Made by a program: the position numbers and the translations under genes. From G963662655 sp963665015 (lineage in GTDB: Bacteria > Cloacimonadota > Cloacimonadia > Cloacimonadales > JAIOQZ01): DNA of 64,000 nt. Each line of letters starts with the position of its first letter. Within the stretch, counting starts at the first letter, position 1. Below the pieces are notes generated by a model, which saw only the letters and a list, made by a program, of their open reading frames with translations, was not told the DNA's origin and did no database searches. Shown here piece by piece: positions 50,867 to 59,012 of the stretch. The stretch spans positions 930,001 through 994,000 of the forward strand of contig CAXXSY010000004.1 of NCBI GenBank assembly GCA_963665015.2, written 5' to 3'.

Positions 50867-52198
50867 TTAGACAACACCCATATCGATCATGGAGTCGGCG
50901 ACTTTGATGAAGCCGGCGATGTTCGCGCCCTTCACATAGTCGATGTAGTCTCCATCTTTTCCATACTGTACACACTGTTCGTGGATCGCGATCATGATGT
51001 TGTGAAGTCTTTCATCAACTTCTTCGCGAGTCCAGCTCAGGCGCAGGCTGTTCTGGGACATTTCCAGTCCAGATGTTGCCACGCCACCAGCGTTAGCGGC
51101 TTTGCCAGGACCGTAGAGTATCTTGGCTTTCTGGAAGACTTCGATAGCTTCCGGGGTCGAAGGCATGTTTGCACCTTCGGAAACGCAGAATGTGCCGTTC
51201 TTGACGAGCATTTCGGCTTCTTCTTTGTTGATTTCGTTCTGGGTAGCGCTCGGAAGAGCGATGTCACACTTGACGCCCCAGGGACGCTTGCCGGCGACGA
51301 ATTCGCAACCGTATTTGTCGGCGTATTCTTTGATACGACCGCGCTTGACGTTCTTGAGTTCCATGACGAACGCGAGCTTCTCTGCATCGATTCCGTTCGG
51401 ATCGTAGATGTATCCGGAGGAGTCGGAGAGGGTCACGACCTTGCCACCGAGTTCGGTAGCTTTCTGGGTCGCGTACTGTGCAACGTTACCGGAACCGGAG
51501 ACGCAGCAGGTCTTGCCTTCGAAGCTTTCGCCGCGGGTCTTCAGCATTTCGGCTGCGAAATAAACCTGGCCATAACCGGTAGCTTCCGGACGGATCAGGC
51601 TGCCGCCCCACTTGAGTCCTTTACCGGTGAGAACGCCGACGAACTCGTTGCGAAGCTTCTTGTACATACCGAACATGTAACCGATCTCACGGCCACCGAC
51701 GCCGATGTCGCCAGCGGGAACGTCTGTGTTCGCGCCGATGTGACGGAACAGCTCGCCCATGAAGGCCTGGCAGAAACGCATGACTTCGCCATCGCTCTTG
51801 CCTTTCGGATCGAAGTCGGAACCACCCTTACCGCCGCCCATAGGCAGTGTGGTAAGGCTGTTTTTGAAAATCTGCTCGAATCCGAGGAACTTCAGGATGC
51901 TGAGGTTCACACTCGGATGGAAGCGGAGTCCGCCCTTGTAAGGACCGATTGCGCTGTTGAATTCTACGCGGTAGCCCTTATTGACCTGTACTTCACCATT
52001 GTCACGTACCCAGGGAACGCGGAACATGATTACTCTTTCCGGCTCGATAATACGTTCGAGAACTTTTTCGGCAACATAACGTGGATTGCTTTGGTAAACA
52101 TCCCAAATGGATTCGACAACTTCGGTTACAGCCTGCATGAATTCCGGCTGTCCCGGGTTCTTGGCTTCCACCATTTTCAAAAATTCCTGAAGAGTCAT
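50867..52198 (-). CDS. gdhA: glutamate dehydrogenase (hexameric, GdhA type)
   Basis: 443 residues from the ATG at 52198 (GGAGGTGTTTCT upstream); an in-frame ATG at 52333 is rejected on length and spacing. It converts 2-oxoglutarate + NH4+ + NAD(P)H to glutamate. Visible are GPYKGGLRFHPSVN, the catalytic-Lys region PMGGGKGGSDFDPKGKSD, the cofactor fold VSGSGNVAQYA (GSGNVA) and the C-terminal SRLSW-like NSLRLSWTREEVD. The 443-residue length and sequence type fit small-hexamer, usually NADP-dependent, biosynthetic enzymes; cofactor preference is inferred. Own promoter and terminator, so monocistronic. Confidence 0.97.
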   Translation of the reverse strand: MTLQEFLKMVEAKNPGQPEFMQAVTEVVESIWDVYQSNPRYVAEKVLERIIEPERVIMFRVPWVRDNGEVQVNKGYRVEFNSAIGPYKGGLRFHPSVNLSILKFLGFEQIFKNSLTTLPMGGGKGGSDFDPKGKSDGEVMRFCQAFMGELFRHIGANTDVPAGDIGVGGREIGYMFGMYKKLRNEFVGVLTGKGLKWGGSLIRPEATGYGQVYFAAEMLKTRGESFEGKTCCVSGSGNVAQYATQKATELGGKVVTLSDSSGYIYDPNGIDAEKLAFVMELKNVKRGRIKEYADKYGCEFVAGKRPWGVKCDIALPSATQNEINKEEAEMLVKNGTFCVSEGANMPSTPEAIEVFQKAKILYGPGKAANAGGVATSGLEMSQNSLRLSWTREEVDERLHNIMIAIHEQCVQYGKDGDYIDYVKGANIAGFIKVADSMIDMGVV

Positions 52199-52225
52199 AG
52201 AAACACCTCCGTATGATTTTGACGC

Positions 52226-52254
52226 TAACCTGTTTATTTCGTATTTTTTGTCAA
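52226..52254 (-). promoter_or_regulatory. possible gdhA promoter
   Basis: On the minus strand a perfect TTGACA (52254-52249) is followed after 17 bases by AGGTTA, a poor -10. It lies 28 bases or more upstream of the ATG in an AT-rich stretch. The -35 is convincing, the -10 is not. Confidence 0.3.
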
Positions 52255-52429
52255 TACAAAAAACCTCGAAAGCGAGCAGGGGTTCAGATTCCCTTACAAT
52301 GCCTGAAGTTAGCTTGTTTGCAACAACTTCCATTCACATTGTTCTTGCGCGAATATCGAAATTCATTGACTGATTGTCGGTAAACTCGCACCTTATGCCT
52401 CGTAAACATCCACAGGGAGACGCATCGGA

Positions 52430-52477
52430 ATGGAAACCTTGAAAATTCTCGTCGTCGATGACGAGGGTTCCTCGTAG
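52430..52477 (+). pseudogene. 15-codon fossil of a response-regulator gene
   Basis: METLKILVVDDEGSS followed by TAG. The sequence KILVVDDE is the universal start of receiver domains, with the acidic pair Asp10-Asp11, and GGGAGA lies upstream as a ribosome site. The stop codon is supplied by a GTAG-type hairpin repeat (52479-52497), so the remainder of the gene seems to have been replaced by repeat DNA. No receiver sequence is seen downstream. Confidence 0.65.
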
Positions 52478-52497
52478 CGCTCGACCTCCGGGCGAGC
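52475..52497. repeat. GTAG-headed hairpin repeat (family A variant)
   Basis: GTAGC then GCTCG-ACCTCCGGG-CGAGC. Loop is identical to the copy at about 47020-47042 but the stem is GCTCG/CGAGC instead of CGCCG/CGGCG, so both arms changed together. A partial GGACGTCCCCGTC follows near 52557. Confidence 0.75.
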
Positions 52498-52591
52498 TTC
52501 TTTGGAATGAAGAAGACAGAAGATAGAGATGGAATGGAAAGAGTAGAAAGGCGGTCTCTGGACGTCCCCGTCATCATGAAGGATTTATACG

Positions 52592-53779
52592 ATGAAAATC
52601 GCATGCATCGGTAACATGAATAACAATTTCTTCACGCTGGTTCGGTACCTGCGGGATCGCGGACTCGACGCGGAGTTGCTGCTTTTGCAGTACGAGTCGC
52701 CGCACTTCCATCCGTCCTACGACAGCTTCGATCTCGGCTATCAGGCATACACCCGGCAGCTCACCTGGGGTATCCAGTACTTCTTTCAGCGGGTATCGAA
52801 GCAGCAGATCGCAAACGACCTCGAACCCTACGATTTTCTGATCGCCTGCAACACCGCGCCGGCGTTCATCCACAAGGCCGGACGACAGGTCGATATCGTC
52901 TCTCCGCACGGCGACGACATGTACCTGCTGCCGTTCGTGTGGCGCATATCGCCCGTCGATACTGCGATGAACATCCTCAATCTACCCTTCCATATCGCGC
53001 AGAAGAAGGGCATCCAGGACGCAGCCAGCATCAACTGGCATCCGGTGCCGGCGTTCAATCAAAAGATGATCCGCAAGCTCGGGATCGCGCAAAAAATCGA
53101 TTTTATTCACAATCCATTCGTGTATGACAATATCTTTTCGCACGAGCACATCGGTGATTACTACGGTCAGTCCCTATATTATAATCAATTTAGAAATATC
53201 CGCGATAAATACAATCTACTAATATTGCATAACTCGCGGCATATCTGGAAGACATGGGTCGATCCCGCCTCCAACAAGGGTAACGACAAGCTCATCCGCG
53301 CCTTTGCCGCGTTCGTCAAGAAGCATGCCGACGTTCGCTGCGGCATGATCACCTTCGATTACGGTGTCGATGCGGCAAACAGCCGCAAGCTCGCGGAAGA
53401 GCTGGGCGTCGGGAAAGACATCCACTGGTTCGACCTCATGCCGCGCAAGGAAATCATGGTAGCGATTTCGCTCTGCGACATCGGAACCGGGCAGTTTGTG
53501 ACCGGGCATCCGGGTGGCGGAACCGTCTATGAGACGCTCGCGATGGGCAAGCCGCTGATCCACTACGTCAAGCCGGGCACGAAGCAGATCGAGGGTGTGA
53601 CCGACTACCCATGGCTTCAGGCGCATACGGAAGAGGACATCGAACGAGCGCTGGAATCGTGGTTGCACAATCCGAAGGAGATGGAGGACTGGGGCAAGCA
53701 GGGCGCGCGCTGGTATCACGAAAACTATGCGGAGAAGTGCATCGACCGGTTTGTCGGGAAGATACGGGGGAAGTCATGA
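52592..53779 (+). CDS. family 4-like glycosyltransferase
   Basis: 395 residues, GT-B type. N-terminal MKIACIGNMNNNFFTLVRYLRDRG; the middle has SPHGDDMYLLPF; the donor domain has HNSRHIWKTW, KGNDKLIRAFAAFV, IHWFDLMPRKEIM and GTVYETLAMGKPLIHY with the conserved Glu. AAGGA precedes the ATG. It overlaps the next membrane-protein gene by four bases. Probably contributes to surface glycan assembly like the minus-strand operon at 47.3-50.8 kb. Substrate unknown. Confidence 0.88.
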   Translation: MKIACIGNMNNNFFTLVRYLRDRGLDAELLLLQYESPHFHPSYDSFDLGYQAYTRQLTWGIQYFFQRVSKQQIANDLEPYDFLIACNTAPAFIHKAGRQVDIVSPHGDDMYLLPFVWRISPVDTAMNILNLPFHIAQKKGIQDAASINWHPVPAFNQKMIRKLGIAQKIDFIHNPFVYDNIFSHEHIGDYYGQSLYYNQFRNIRDKYNLLILHNSRHIWKTWVDPASNKGNDKLIRAFAAFVKKHADVRCGMITFDYGVDAANSRKLAEELGVGKDIHWFDLMPRKEIMVAISLCDIGTGQFVTGHPGGGTVYETLAMGKPLIHYVKPGTKQIEGVTDYPWLQAHTEEDIERALESWLHNPKEMEDWGKQGARWYHENYAEKCIDRFVGKIRGKS

Positions 53780-55845
53780 TCCTGGCTGGTGCAATCCTTT
53801 TCATCCTCTCGTTCGTTCTGCTGCTACCCATGCGCCACAAGCCGCTCTATTGCGACGATGGCAACTGGTTTTACTACGCGATTTTCAGACATCTGGACCT
53901 GGACTGGTACGTGCGCAAGATGGCGGGTGGCGGATTCTTCAAGATTCAGTGGATTTTCCGCGTCCTGTGCGCGATCTGCCCCGGCAAAAAAGTCTCGAGA
54001 ATCTACGTCGCCAAGGCTTTCTGGTACGCGCTCACGGTCGCGTCGCTGTATGCGCTGAGCTGGCTCCTGACCTCGGATATCGCAATTTCGTCGATCGCGG
54101 GTGCGGTCTTCCTGTTCATGTTCTTGCTACCCGATTCGAGGGCGGCGGTCACCTACGGCGAGGTCTTTCTGATCCTGCCCGTTATCCTGAGCACGGTTTT
54201 CGCGATTCTGTCCGTTCAGACCGGCAATGACTGGTGGATGATCGCGTCGGGCGTTTTTGCTGCGTGGTCGATGCAGATCAAGATCATCGCGCTGGTGCCG
54301 GCGTTTCTGATCAGCGTTGTCGCGTCGGTTTTCATCGGGTCGGCGGTGGCGTTCGGGCTGTTCTGGCTCGGATTCGTGCTGCTGTACGCGTTGCCGATCG
54401 TGTTTGTCCCCTTCGGCGTGAAGATCATCTACATCAAGGAGACGATCGGATTCTTCGTGCGTCTGATCGCGGGATACTGCGGCGGAGCGAAGTGCCCAAC
54501 GTGGCTCGGAAAGCTGGTCTCGTGGACCGTCACCGACGACCACCGTATGGGCGCCGACTACGTTTCCGGCATCATGCGTATCACCCTCTCGCAGCAGATC
54601 GACCAGATGCGAAAGATGGTCTTGCCCGTTTTGAAGACGATCCCGGTGGTGCTGCTGTTCGCGCTGACCGGACTGGTCGGCGGGGATTGGCTCTCCATCG
54701 CGTTGATCTTTTCCGCACTGGTATTCTGGCTTTTGATCGTTGTGCAAAAGACCCACCTCCCCAGCCGCTACCTGATGGTCTGGGCGCCGGTTTCCATGCT
54801 CGCCGCGATGGGTTGCATGCGGGTAATGCGATCACTCGACTGGCATCACCCGGCGTTCATCGCGCTGGCGATAGCGATTTTGTGGCAGATCATTCGGATG
54901 GTCGTTATCGTGATACGCAGCATGGGAAAGACGGAGATTCATCGTCTGGCGAACTACAACGACCGCTTCAACGGCTATTTCCGCGCTGTGGAGACTATCG
55001 GCGAGTATATCAAAGAACGTGCGCAGCCGGACGACACGATGCTGGCGTGGGGCAATATCCCGAGTCTGTATCTCTATGCGGGCGTGAAGATTCCGGACAT
55101 CCGGTTCACGCATGTCTATCCCGCCGGCACGATCATGAGTCCGAAGATGTTCGAGATCATGCTGAACAAGCTGCACGAAGAGCCGCCGGCGTGGATCGTT
55201 TTCATGCAGGGTATCACCGCGCGGGACGACTGGTCGATGCCGAAGTTGCAATCGCTGCTGCCGGCGTCGTACGAGCTGGTGCATCGGGTCGATATCCCGG
55301 TCGGAAAGAAGGTCGAGACGATCCCCGTCTATCGCAGAGGGGACGCCGTCTGGCGTGAGGTGTTGATCGACCGCTGGATGCGAACCGGCGATGTCGCGCA
55401 TCTCGAAAAGGTGCCGGACAACGACCTGCTCATGCAGTTCGCGAGTACCTCGGACAAGGCTCAGTTTCTGCAAACTTGCGCGGTGAAGTCCGACCGCGAC
55501 CGGGCGACGGTTTCGCGTCTTCAAGGCGACTTGTTCAAGGAAGGCGGTCAGATCGATATCGCGGAGCAGTGCTATCAGGAAGCGCTGATGAGGAAGCCGG
55601 ACGATTTCCGGTCGGTGCTGGGGCTTGGCGAGATCGCGTTTCATCGTGGTGACGTGCGGTTGGCGCTGACCAGTTTCCAGAAAGTCTATGAGCTGCATCC
55701 GTACTCGGTTGAAGCGCTGAACAACATGGTGGTGATCCTGTTTCAGATCGGTCAGAAGGAAGACGCCAGGAAGTGCCTTGTCGAAGCGCTGAGGATCGCG
55801 CCGGATTACCAGGAGGCGATGAACAACCTCGAACTGCTGCAATGA
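53776..55845 (+). CDS. polytopic membrane glycosyltransferase-like protein with C-terminal TPR
   Basis: The ATG at 53776 overlaps the previous stop codon (ATGA) and opens MILAGAILFILSFVLLLPM; the longer frame from 53611 is an artefact. 689 residues: about ten membrane helices to residue 385, with an acidic first loop (YCDDGNW), as in PMT/ArnT (GT-C) enzymes that use polyprenyl-phosphate sugars. A soluble domain (390-560) with IGEYIKERAQPDDTMLAWG follows, a common GT39-type C-terminal module. Finally two or three TPRs (about 585-689). Likely transfers sugar in the periplasm; acceptor unknown. Confidence 0.8.
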   Translation: MILAGAILFILSFVLLLPMRHKPLYCDDGNWFYYAIFRHLDLDWYVRKMAGGGFFKIQWIFRVLCAICPGKKVSRIYVAKAFWYALTVASLYALSWLLTSDIAISSIAGAVFLFMFLLPDSRAAVTYGEVFLILPVILSTVFAILSVQTGNDWWMIASGVFAAWSMQIKIIALVPAFLISVVASVFIGSAVAFGLFWLGFVLLYALPIVFVPFGVKIIYIKETIGFFVRLIAGYCGGAKCPTWLGKLVSWTVTDDHRMGADYVSGIMRITLSQQIDQMRKMVLPVLKTIPVVLLFALTGLVGGDWLSIALIFSALVFWLLIVVQKTHLPSRYLMVWAPVSMLAAMGCMRVMRSLDWHHPAFIALAIAILWQIIRMVVIVIRSMGKTEIHRLANYNDRFNGYFRAVETIGEYIKERAQPDDTMLAWGNIPSLYLYAGVKIPDIRFTHVYPAGTIMSPKMFEIMLNKLHEEPPAWIVFMQGITARDDWSMPKLQSLLPASYELVHRVDIPVGKKVETIPVYRRGDAVWREVLIDRWMRTGDVAHLEKVPDNDLLMQFASTSDKAQFLQTCAVKSDRDRATVSRLQGDLFKEGGQIDIAEQCYQEALMRKPDDFRSVLGLGEIAFHRGDVRLALTSFQKVYELHPYSVEALNNMVVILFQIGQKEDARKCLVEALRIAPDYQEAMNNLELLQ

Positions 55846-55855
55846 AATCAACATT

Positions 55856-56215
55856 CCCGTGAAGTTCCGCAGGAACGATAGATACTAGCCCACATGGGGG
55901 ATTCGATTTTGCAAGCAAAACCACAGGCGTAAGCCGTGGGTAATCGCGCATCCACTACCAGCCTATAACCTCCACCCAGCAGATTCGTTCGACCCGACAC
56001 CGTAACCGTGGTGTTGCACAGCATTATTCCCGTGTCCGATAGATTGGATGCTGTGCTATATCCACGGTGGAGGTGGCGCGATCGGACGAAGGTGCGGGTG
56101 GATGACCATCTGCAAGCGACCACTTCTCTGCTCCCTCGCCCATGAAATGGGAGAGGGCTGGGGTGAGGGTTCTCTTTCTCCATCCTGCTTCAGACAATCC
56201 CAACATTCAGGAGAT
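55856..56215. repeat. inverse composite repeat island with element D5
   Basis: In order on the plus strand: AGTTCC-gca-GGAACG; a GATTTTGC-aa-GCAAAACC/ACAGGCGTAAGCC hairpin remnant; element D5 (about 55978-56100, minus orientation; inner stem GCACAGCAT/ATGCTGTGC); CCCTCGCCCAT-gaa-ATGGGAGAGGG (56133-56157) followed by GGGGTGAGGG; an inverse family C end (56178-56196); and half of a TTCYGAATG element (CCAACATTCAGGAG, about 56200). The module order mirrors that at 27219-27575. Confidence 0.85.
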
Positions 56216-56222
56216 GGAATTG

Positions 56223-56249
56223 AAAAAGGCTCCCGTTTCCGAGAGCCTT
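56223..56249 (-). terminator. rho-independent terminator of the FadL-like gene
   Basis: Stem AAGGCTC/GAGCCTT with a 10-nt loop, followed by T on the minus strand, 20 bases after the stop codon at 56269. Confidence 0.85.
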
Positions 56250-56268
56250 GCATGTCCAAATCGACAAC

Positions 56269-57546
56269 TTAGAATTTATAGCCAAGTCCGAGTGTATAGC
56301 TGAAGATATCGAACGATTGCGTACCCGGGTTGTTGTGTCCGGATGCGTCGATGTCGCGTTTCTCGCCGAACAGGTATTCGATGCCGAAGTCGGCGGTGAA
56401 GTTGTTCATCGTGAAGCCCATACCGCCGGTGACGGCGTTGTAGGTCGCGGACGGGAAGAGGATGCTTGCGGTCTCCTCCGGTGCGGGTGCCGGATCGTAG
56501 TAGTAGCCGAGACGGGCTTGGAACATCTCGTTGACCGTGTATTCGGTACCGAGACGAATCTGGAAGGCGTCCTTCCAGTCCATCGGGGTCTTTTCGACCT
56601 GCTCAAAGCCGTTCATGGTTATCGTGGTTTCGAGGGTGTCGATCTCCGACCACTGGGTATATTGGACGTCAAATGCGACGAGAATGTCTTCGGTCACCTT
56701 GTAGGATGTACCGAGACCGACCCATGTGGGCCACTCGATCTCACGCTCGACATCGATATCGGTTTTATTGGTGAGTGTGGTAATCGTTCCGTCGCCCTCG
56801 AATTTAACTTTAACCGGGCTCTTGTAGGTCAGACCGACGTTGAAGTCATCCATCGGGGTGAACGTGACACCGAGCGCGAAACCGTAGCCGGTACCTTCGA
56901 GGTCATCCGAGTATTGGGAGTCCATCATGTGGTCCGGTTCGTGGGACGCGGGGTTGGCATTCCCCGTCATGTCCATCGGGCGGTCCATGGTCATGGTTCC
57001 CCAGTAGATACAGCCGGAGAGTCCGACGGAGACCTTTTCGTTGATTCTGTAGGCAAAGGTGGGGGCGATGTTCATTACACCCAGTTCGCTTTTCCACTCG
57101 AAATCTTTGCCGTAGAAGTAGTTTGGATTCGGGCCAATTGAATCGGGTCCGCTGAACGCGACGAAATCCGCTCCGTCCCACTCGGCGCCGATCCCGGCGA
57201 TGCCGTAAGCGCCAAAGCCGAACGACATGTTCTCCATGCCGTAGTTGAAGAACAGCCCCGGGTTCAGGTAGTGGTTGTCTTTTGCTTCGGCATCAATGCC
57301 GTACTCCTCGTATTCGTAGCTTCCTGGCAGCATGATGTCCGTGATGCCGAGTGCGACCTTGGTTCCCTGCCCTGCGAGGCCGGAGGGATTCCAGTGAATT
57401 GCGGAAACATCGTCGTTGAGCGAAACACCGGTTCCGCCCATACCGAACGGTCGTGACCCAACGCTGTTCAGGCTCAGTCCGTTGGCTGAGAGAGTGGCTA
57501 TTGTGATGATACATATTGAAATGGTCCAGAGGATACGATTTCTCAT
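56269..57546 (-). CDS. FadL/TodX-family outer-membrane transport protein
   Basis: 425 residues with a signal peptide (about 1-22). The mature N-terminus, NSVGSRPFGMGGTGVSLNDD, cited here, and AIHWNPSGLAG are the FadL hatch-domain signatures (the NPA/NPS motif). The rest is a series of amphipathic strands ending in YTLGLGYKF with terminal Phe, fitting a 14-strand barrel. The family takes up long-chain fatty acids or other hydrophobic compounds across the outer membrane; substrate is unknown here. It has its own terminator and an upstream region divergent from the lipoprotein gene. Confidence 0.92.
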   Translation of the reverse strand: MRNRILWTISICIITIATLSANGLSLNSVGSRPFGMGGTGVSLNDDVSAIHWNPSGLAGQGTKVALGITDIMLPGSYEYEEYGIDAEAKDNHYLNPGLFFNYGMENMSFGFGAYGIAGIGAEWDGADFVAFSGPDSIGPNPNYFYGKDFEWKSELGVMNIAPTFAYRINEKVSVGLSGCIYWGTMTMDRPMDMTGNANPASHEPDHMMDSQYSDDLEGTGYGFALGVTFTPMDDFNVGLTYKSPVKVKFEGDGTITTLTNKTDIDVEREIEWPTWVGLGTSYKVTEDILVAFDVQYTQWSEIDTLETTITMNGFEQVEKTPMDWKDAFQIRLGTEYTVNEMFQARLGYYYDPAPAPEETASILFPSATYNAVTGGMGFTMNNFTADFGIEYLFGEKRDIDASGHNNPGTQSFDIFSYTLGLGYKF

Positions 57547-57742
57547 AGGCTTTCTCCTTCAGAGTAATTTTTAATCGGTTCAATGTGGATTTACGGTTCC
57601 TTTTTTGTAAAGAAAAAACGAATGCGACTCATAATAATGAACCGCTATTCAGTATGATGGTCTGGTAATGATTCTTTCCAGCCGGAAACATCACGCGTGG
57701 ATTTTCGTTATACGGATTGTGATCGCAAATGTCAGGTTTCGC

Positions 57743-57770
57743 TTGACAGCCTGAAAGAACGTGATTGAAT
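57743..57770 (+). promoter_or_regulatory. candidate promoter of the lipoprotein-LysM unit
   Basis: TTGACA at 57743-57748 and TTGAAT at 57765-57770, 16 bases apart, 38 bases before the lipoprotein ATG. The -10 matches the TATAAT consensus at four positions. Confidence 0.45.
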
Positions 57771-57807
57771 TGTCGAAACGAAATAAACCAGAAAGGAGTG
57801 GTGCATT

Positions 57808-58062
57808 ATGGATCGCAAGATAACACTGGCAATGATTGCCGTAATCATTCTTACCTTGCTGCTTTCAGCCTGTGCAGCACCGCCGCCGCCCGTAACGCAG
57901 GATCAATACAATACCTCGTTGCAGGAGGCTCAGGATGCCGAAGCGAGAGCGGATCAGCTCGGAAAGCAGAAGACTTCACTTTCACAAGAATTTTCAACCA
58001 AGCAGTCCGAGCTGAACAGTCTGAAAGGCTATCAGCAGGAACTTCAGGCGGAAGGAAATTAA
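57808..58062 (+). CDS. small coiled-coil lipoprotein
   Basis: 84 residues: signal peptide with lipobox LLSAC (Cys22), a Pro-rich linker (AAPPPPV), then a helical coiled coil (QDQYNTSLQEAQDAEARADQ, cited in part) to the C-terminus. AAAGGAGTGG precedes the ATG. Organisation resembles Lpp-like or OmpA-associated spacers. It lies 10 bases before the LysM gene, implying a joint role at the envelope. No family name is certain. Confidence 0.75.
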   Translation: MDRKITLAMIAVIILTLLLSACAAPPPPVTQDQYNTSLQEAQDAEARADQLGKQKTSLSQEFSTKQSELNSLKGYQQELQAEGN

Positions 58063-58072
58063 GGGGGACGAC

Positions 58073-58954
58073 ATGAGAAAGTACATCATCGCATTCTTCG
58101 TATTTTGCATGGCTGTTCCGATGCTTTTCGCCGACTTCACTTACCTGAGTGAAGAGGAATACAAGGAACTTTCCAGCAGGGAACGCCAGACGTACAACGA
58201 CAATCTGGTCAGGGAAATGGAAATTCTTCAACAGCGCAAGGCTGACGCCATCGCTCGTGCGGAAGGATACGAGAAGGAAATCGGATCGATGCAGGGCCAG
58301 GTCTCTGAAATCGATGCCGAATACGAAAACGTGAAACAGGAAATCTACGATTTTCTCGGCGTAAGCGCTGCCGATCTTCCGCAGATTCGCAGGAAGATCA
58401 GCTACTACACCTCGAAGATCGACAACTGGAATCAGCTCTCCGACACGGACCTCTGGAACGCGAAGAAAGCCGTGACCGAGATGACCTCGGAATACAACGA
58501 ATACCGTAATTCCAAGTATGGCAAGATGCCCGATGTCCGCAAGGAATTCTCCGATCTGGACAACCGCATCGAAGGTCTGATGAACGACCTGGAACGCGCC
58601 AAGCCCAAGTACTTCGAAGACGAATACACCGTCAAGAAGGGCGACTACCTGGCAAAGATTTCCGGCTACAGCTTCATCTACAACGATCCCTCGAAATGGG
58701 GTATCATCTACCGCGCCAACCGCGACAAGATCAAGGACCCGAATCTGATCTACCCCGACCAGATTCTGAACATTCCGCGCGGAAAGCCGTATAGCTGGAA
58801 AGTCTGGAAAGGCGAGAGCCTCTGGAAGATCGCGTCCTATCCCGAAGTCTATGGCAAGGGAAGCGAATGGCCGCGCATCTATCGTGAAAACGAGGATCAG
58901 ATCAAGAATCCCGACCTGATTTATCCGAAACAGGTCTTCTCGATCCCACGCTAA
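58073..58954 (+). CDS. exported protein with coiled coil and two LysM domains
   Basis: 293 residues: signal peptide (1-20, MLFAD), a helical coiled coil (about 25-180), then two LysM-type repeats, DEYTVKKGDYLAKISG...IYPDQILNIPRG (about 186-237) and WKVWKGESLWKIAS...IYPKQVFSIPR (about 242-293). LysM binds peptidoglycan GlcNAc. The insertion of an extra turn (IYNDPSKWGIIYRANRD) between the LysM helices is the pattern of periplasmic LysM proteins such as YgaU. Probably a wall-associated structural protein. Confidence 0.9.
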   Translation: MRKYIIAFFVFCMAVPMLFADFTYLSEEEYKELSSRERQTYNDNLVREMEILQQRKADAIARAEGYEKEIGSMQGQVSEIDAEYENVKQEIYDFLGVSAADLPQIRRKISYYTSKIDNWNQLSDTDLWNAKKAVTEMTSEYNEYRNSKYGKMPDVRKEFSDLDNRIEGLMNDLERAKPKYFEDEYTVKKGDYLAKISGYSFIYNDPSKWGIIYRANRDKIKDPNLIYPDQILNIPRGKPYSWKVWKGESLWKIASYPEVYGKGSEWPRIYRENEDQIKNPDLIYPKQVFSIPR

Positions 58955-58977
58955 ACGATCATGTAAACACTATAGAG

Positions 58978-59009
58978 AGCCTCTCCAATAGCGGGAGGCT
59001 CCCTTTTCA
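58978..59009 (+). terminator. rho-independent terminator after the LysM gene
   Basis: Arms GAGCCTC (58978-58984)/GAGGCTC (58996-59002) followed by CCTTTTC. It ends only 4 bases before the next start codon, so that gene needs read-through or a promoter overlapping this site. Confidence 0.75.
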
Positions 59010-59012
59010 TTT

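Noticed and set aside
57547..57807. Riboswitch or leader RNA before the lipoprotein gene
   Set aside because: No recognisable aptamer motif or terminator/antiterminator pair; only a promoter-like pair of hexamers could be supported.
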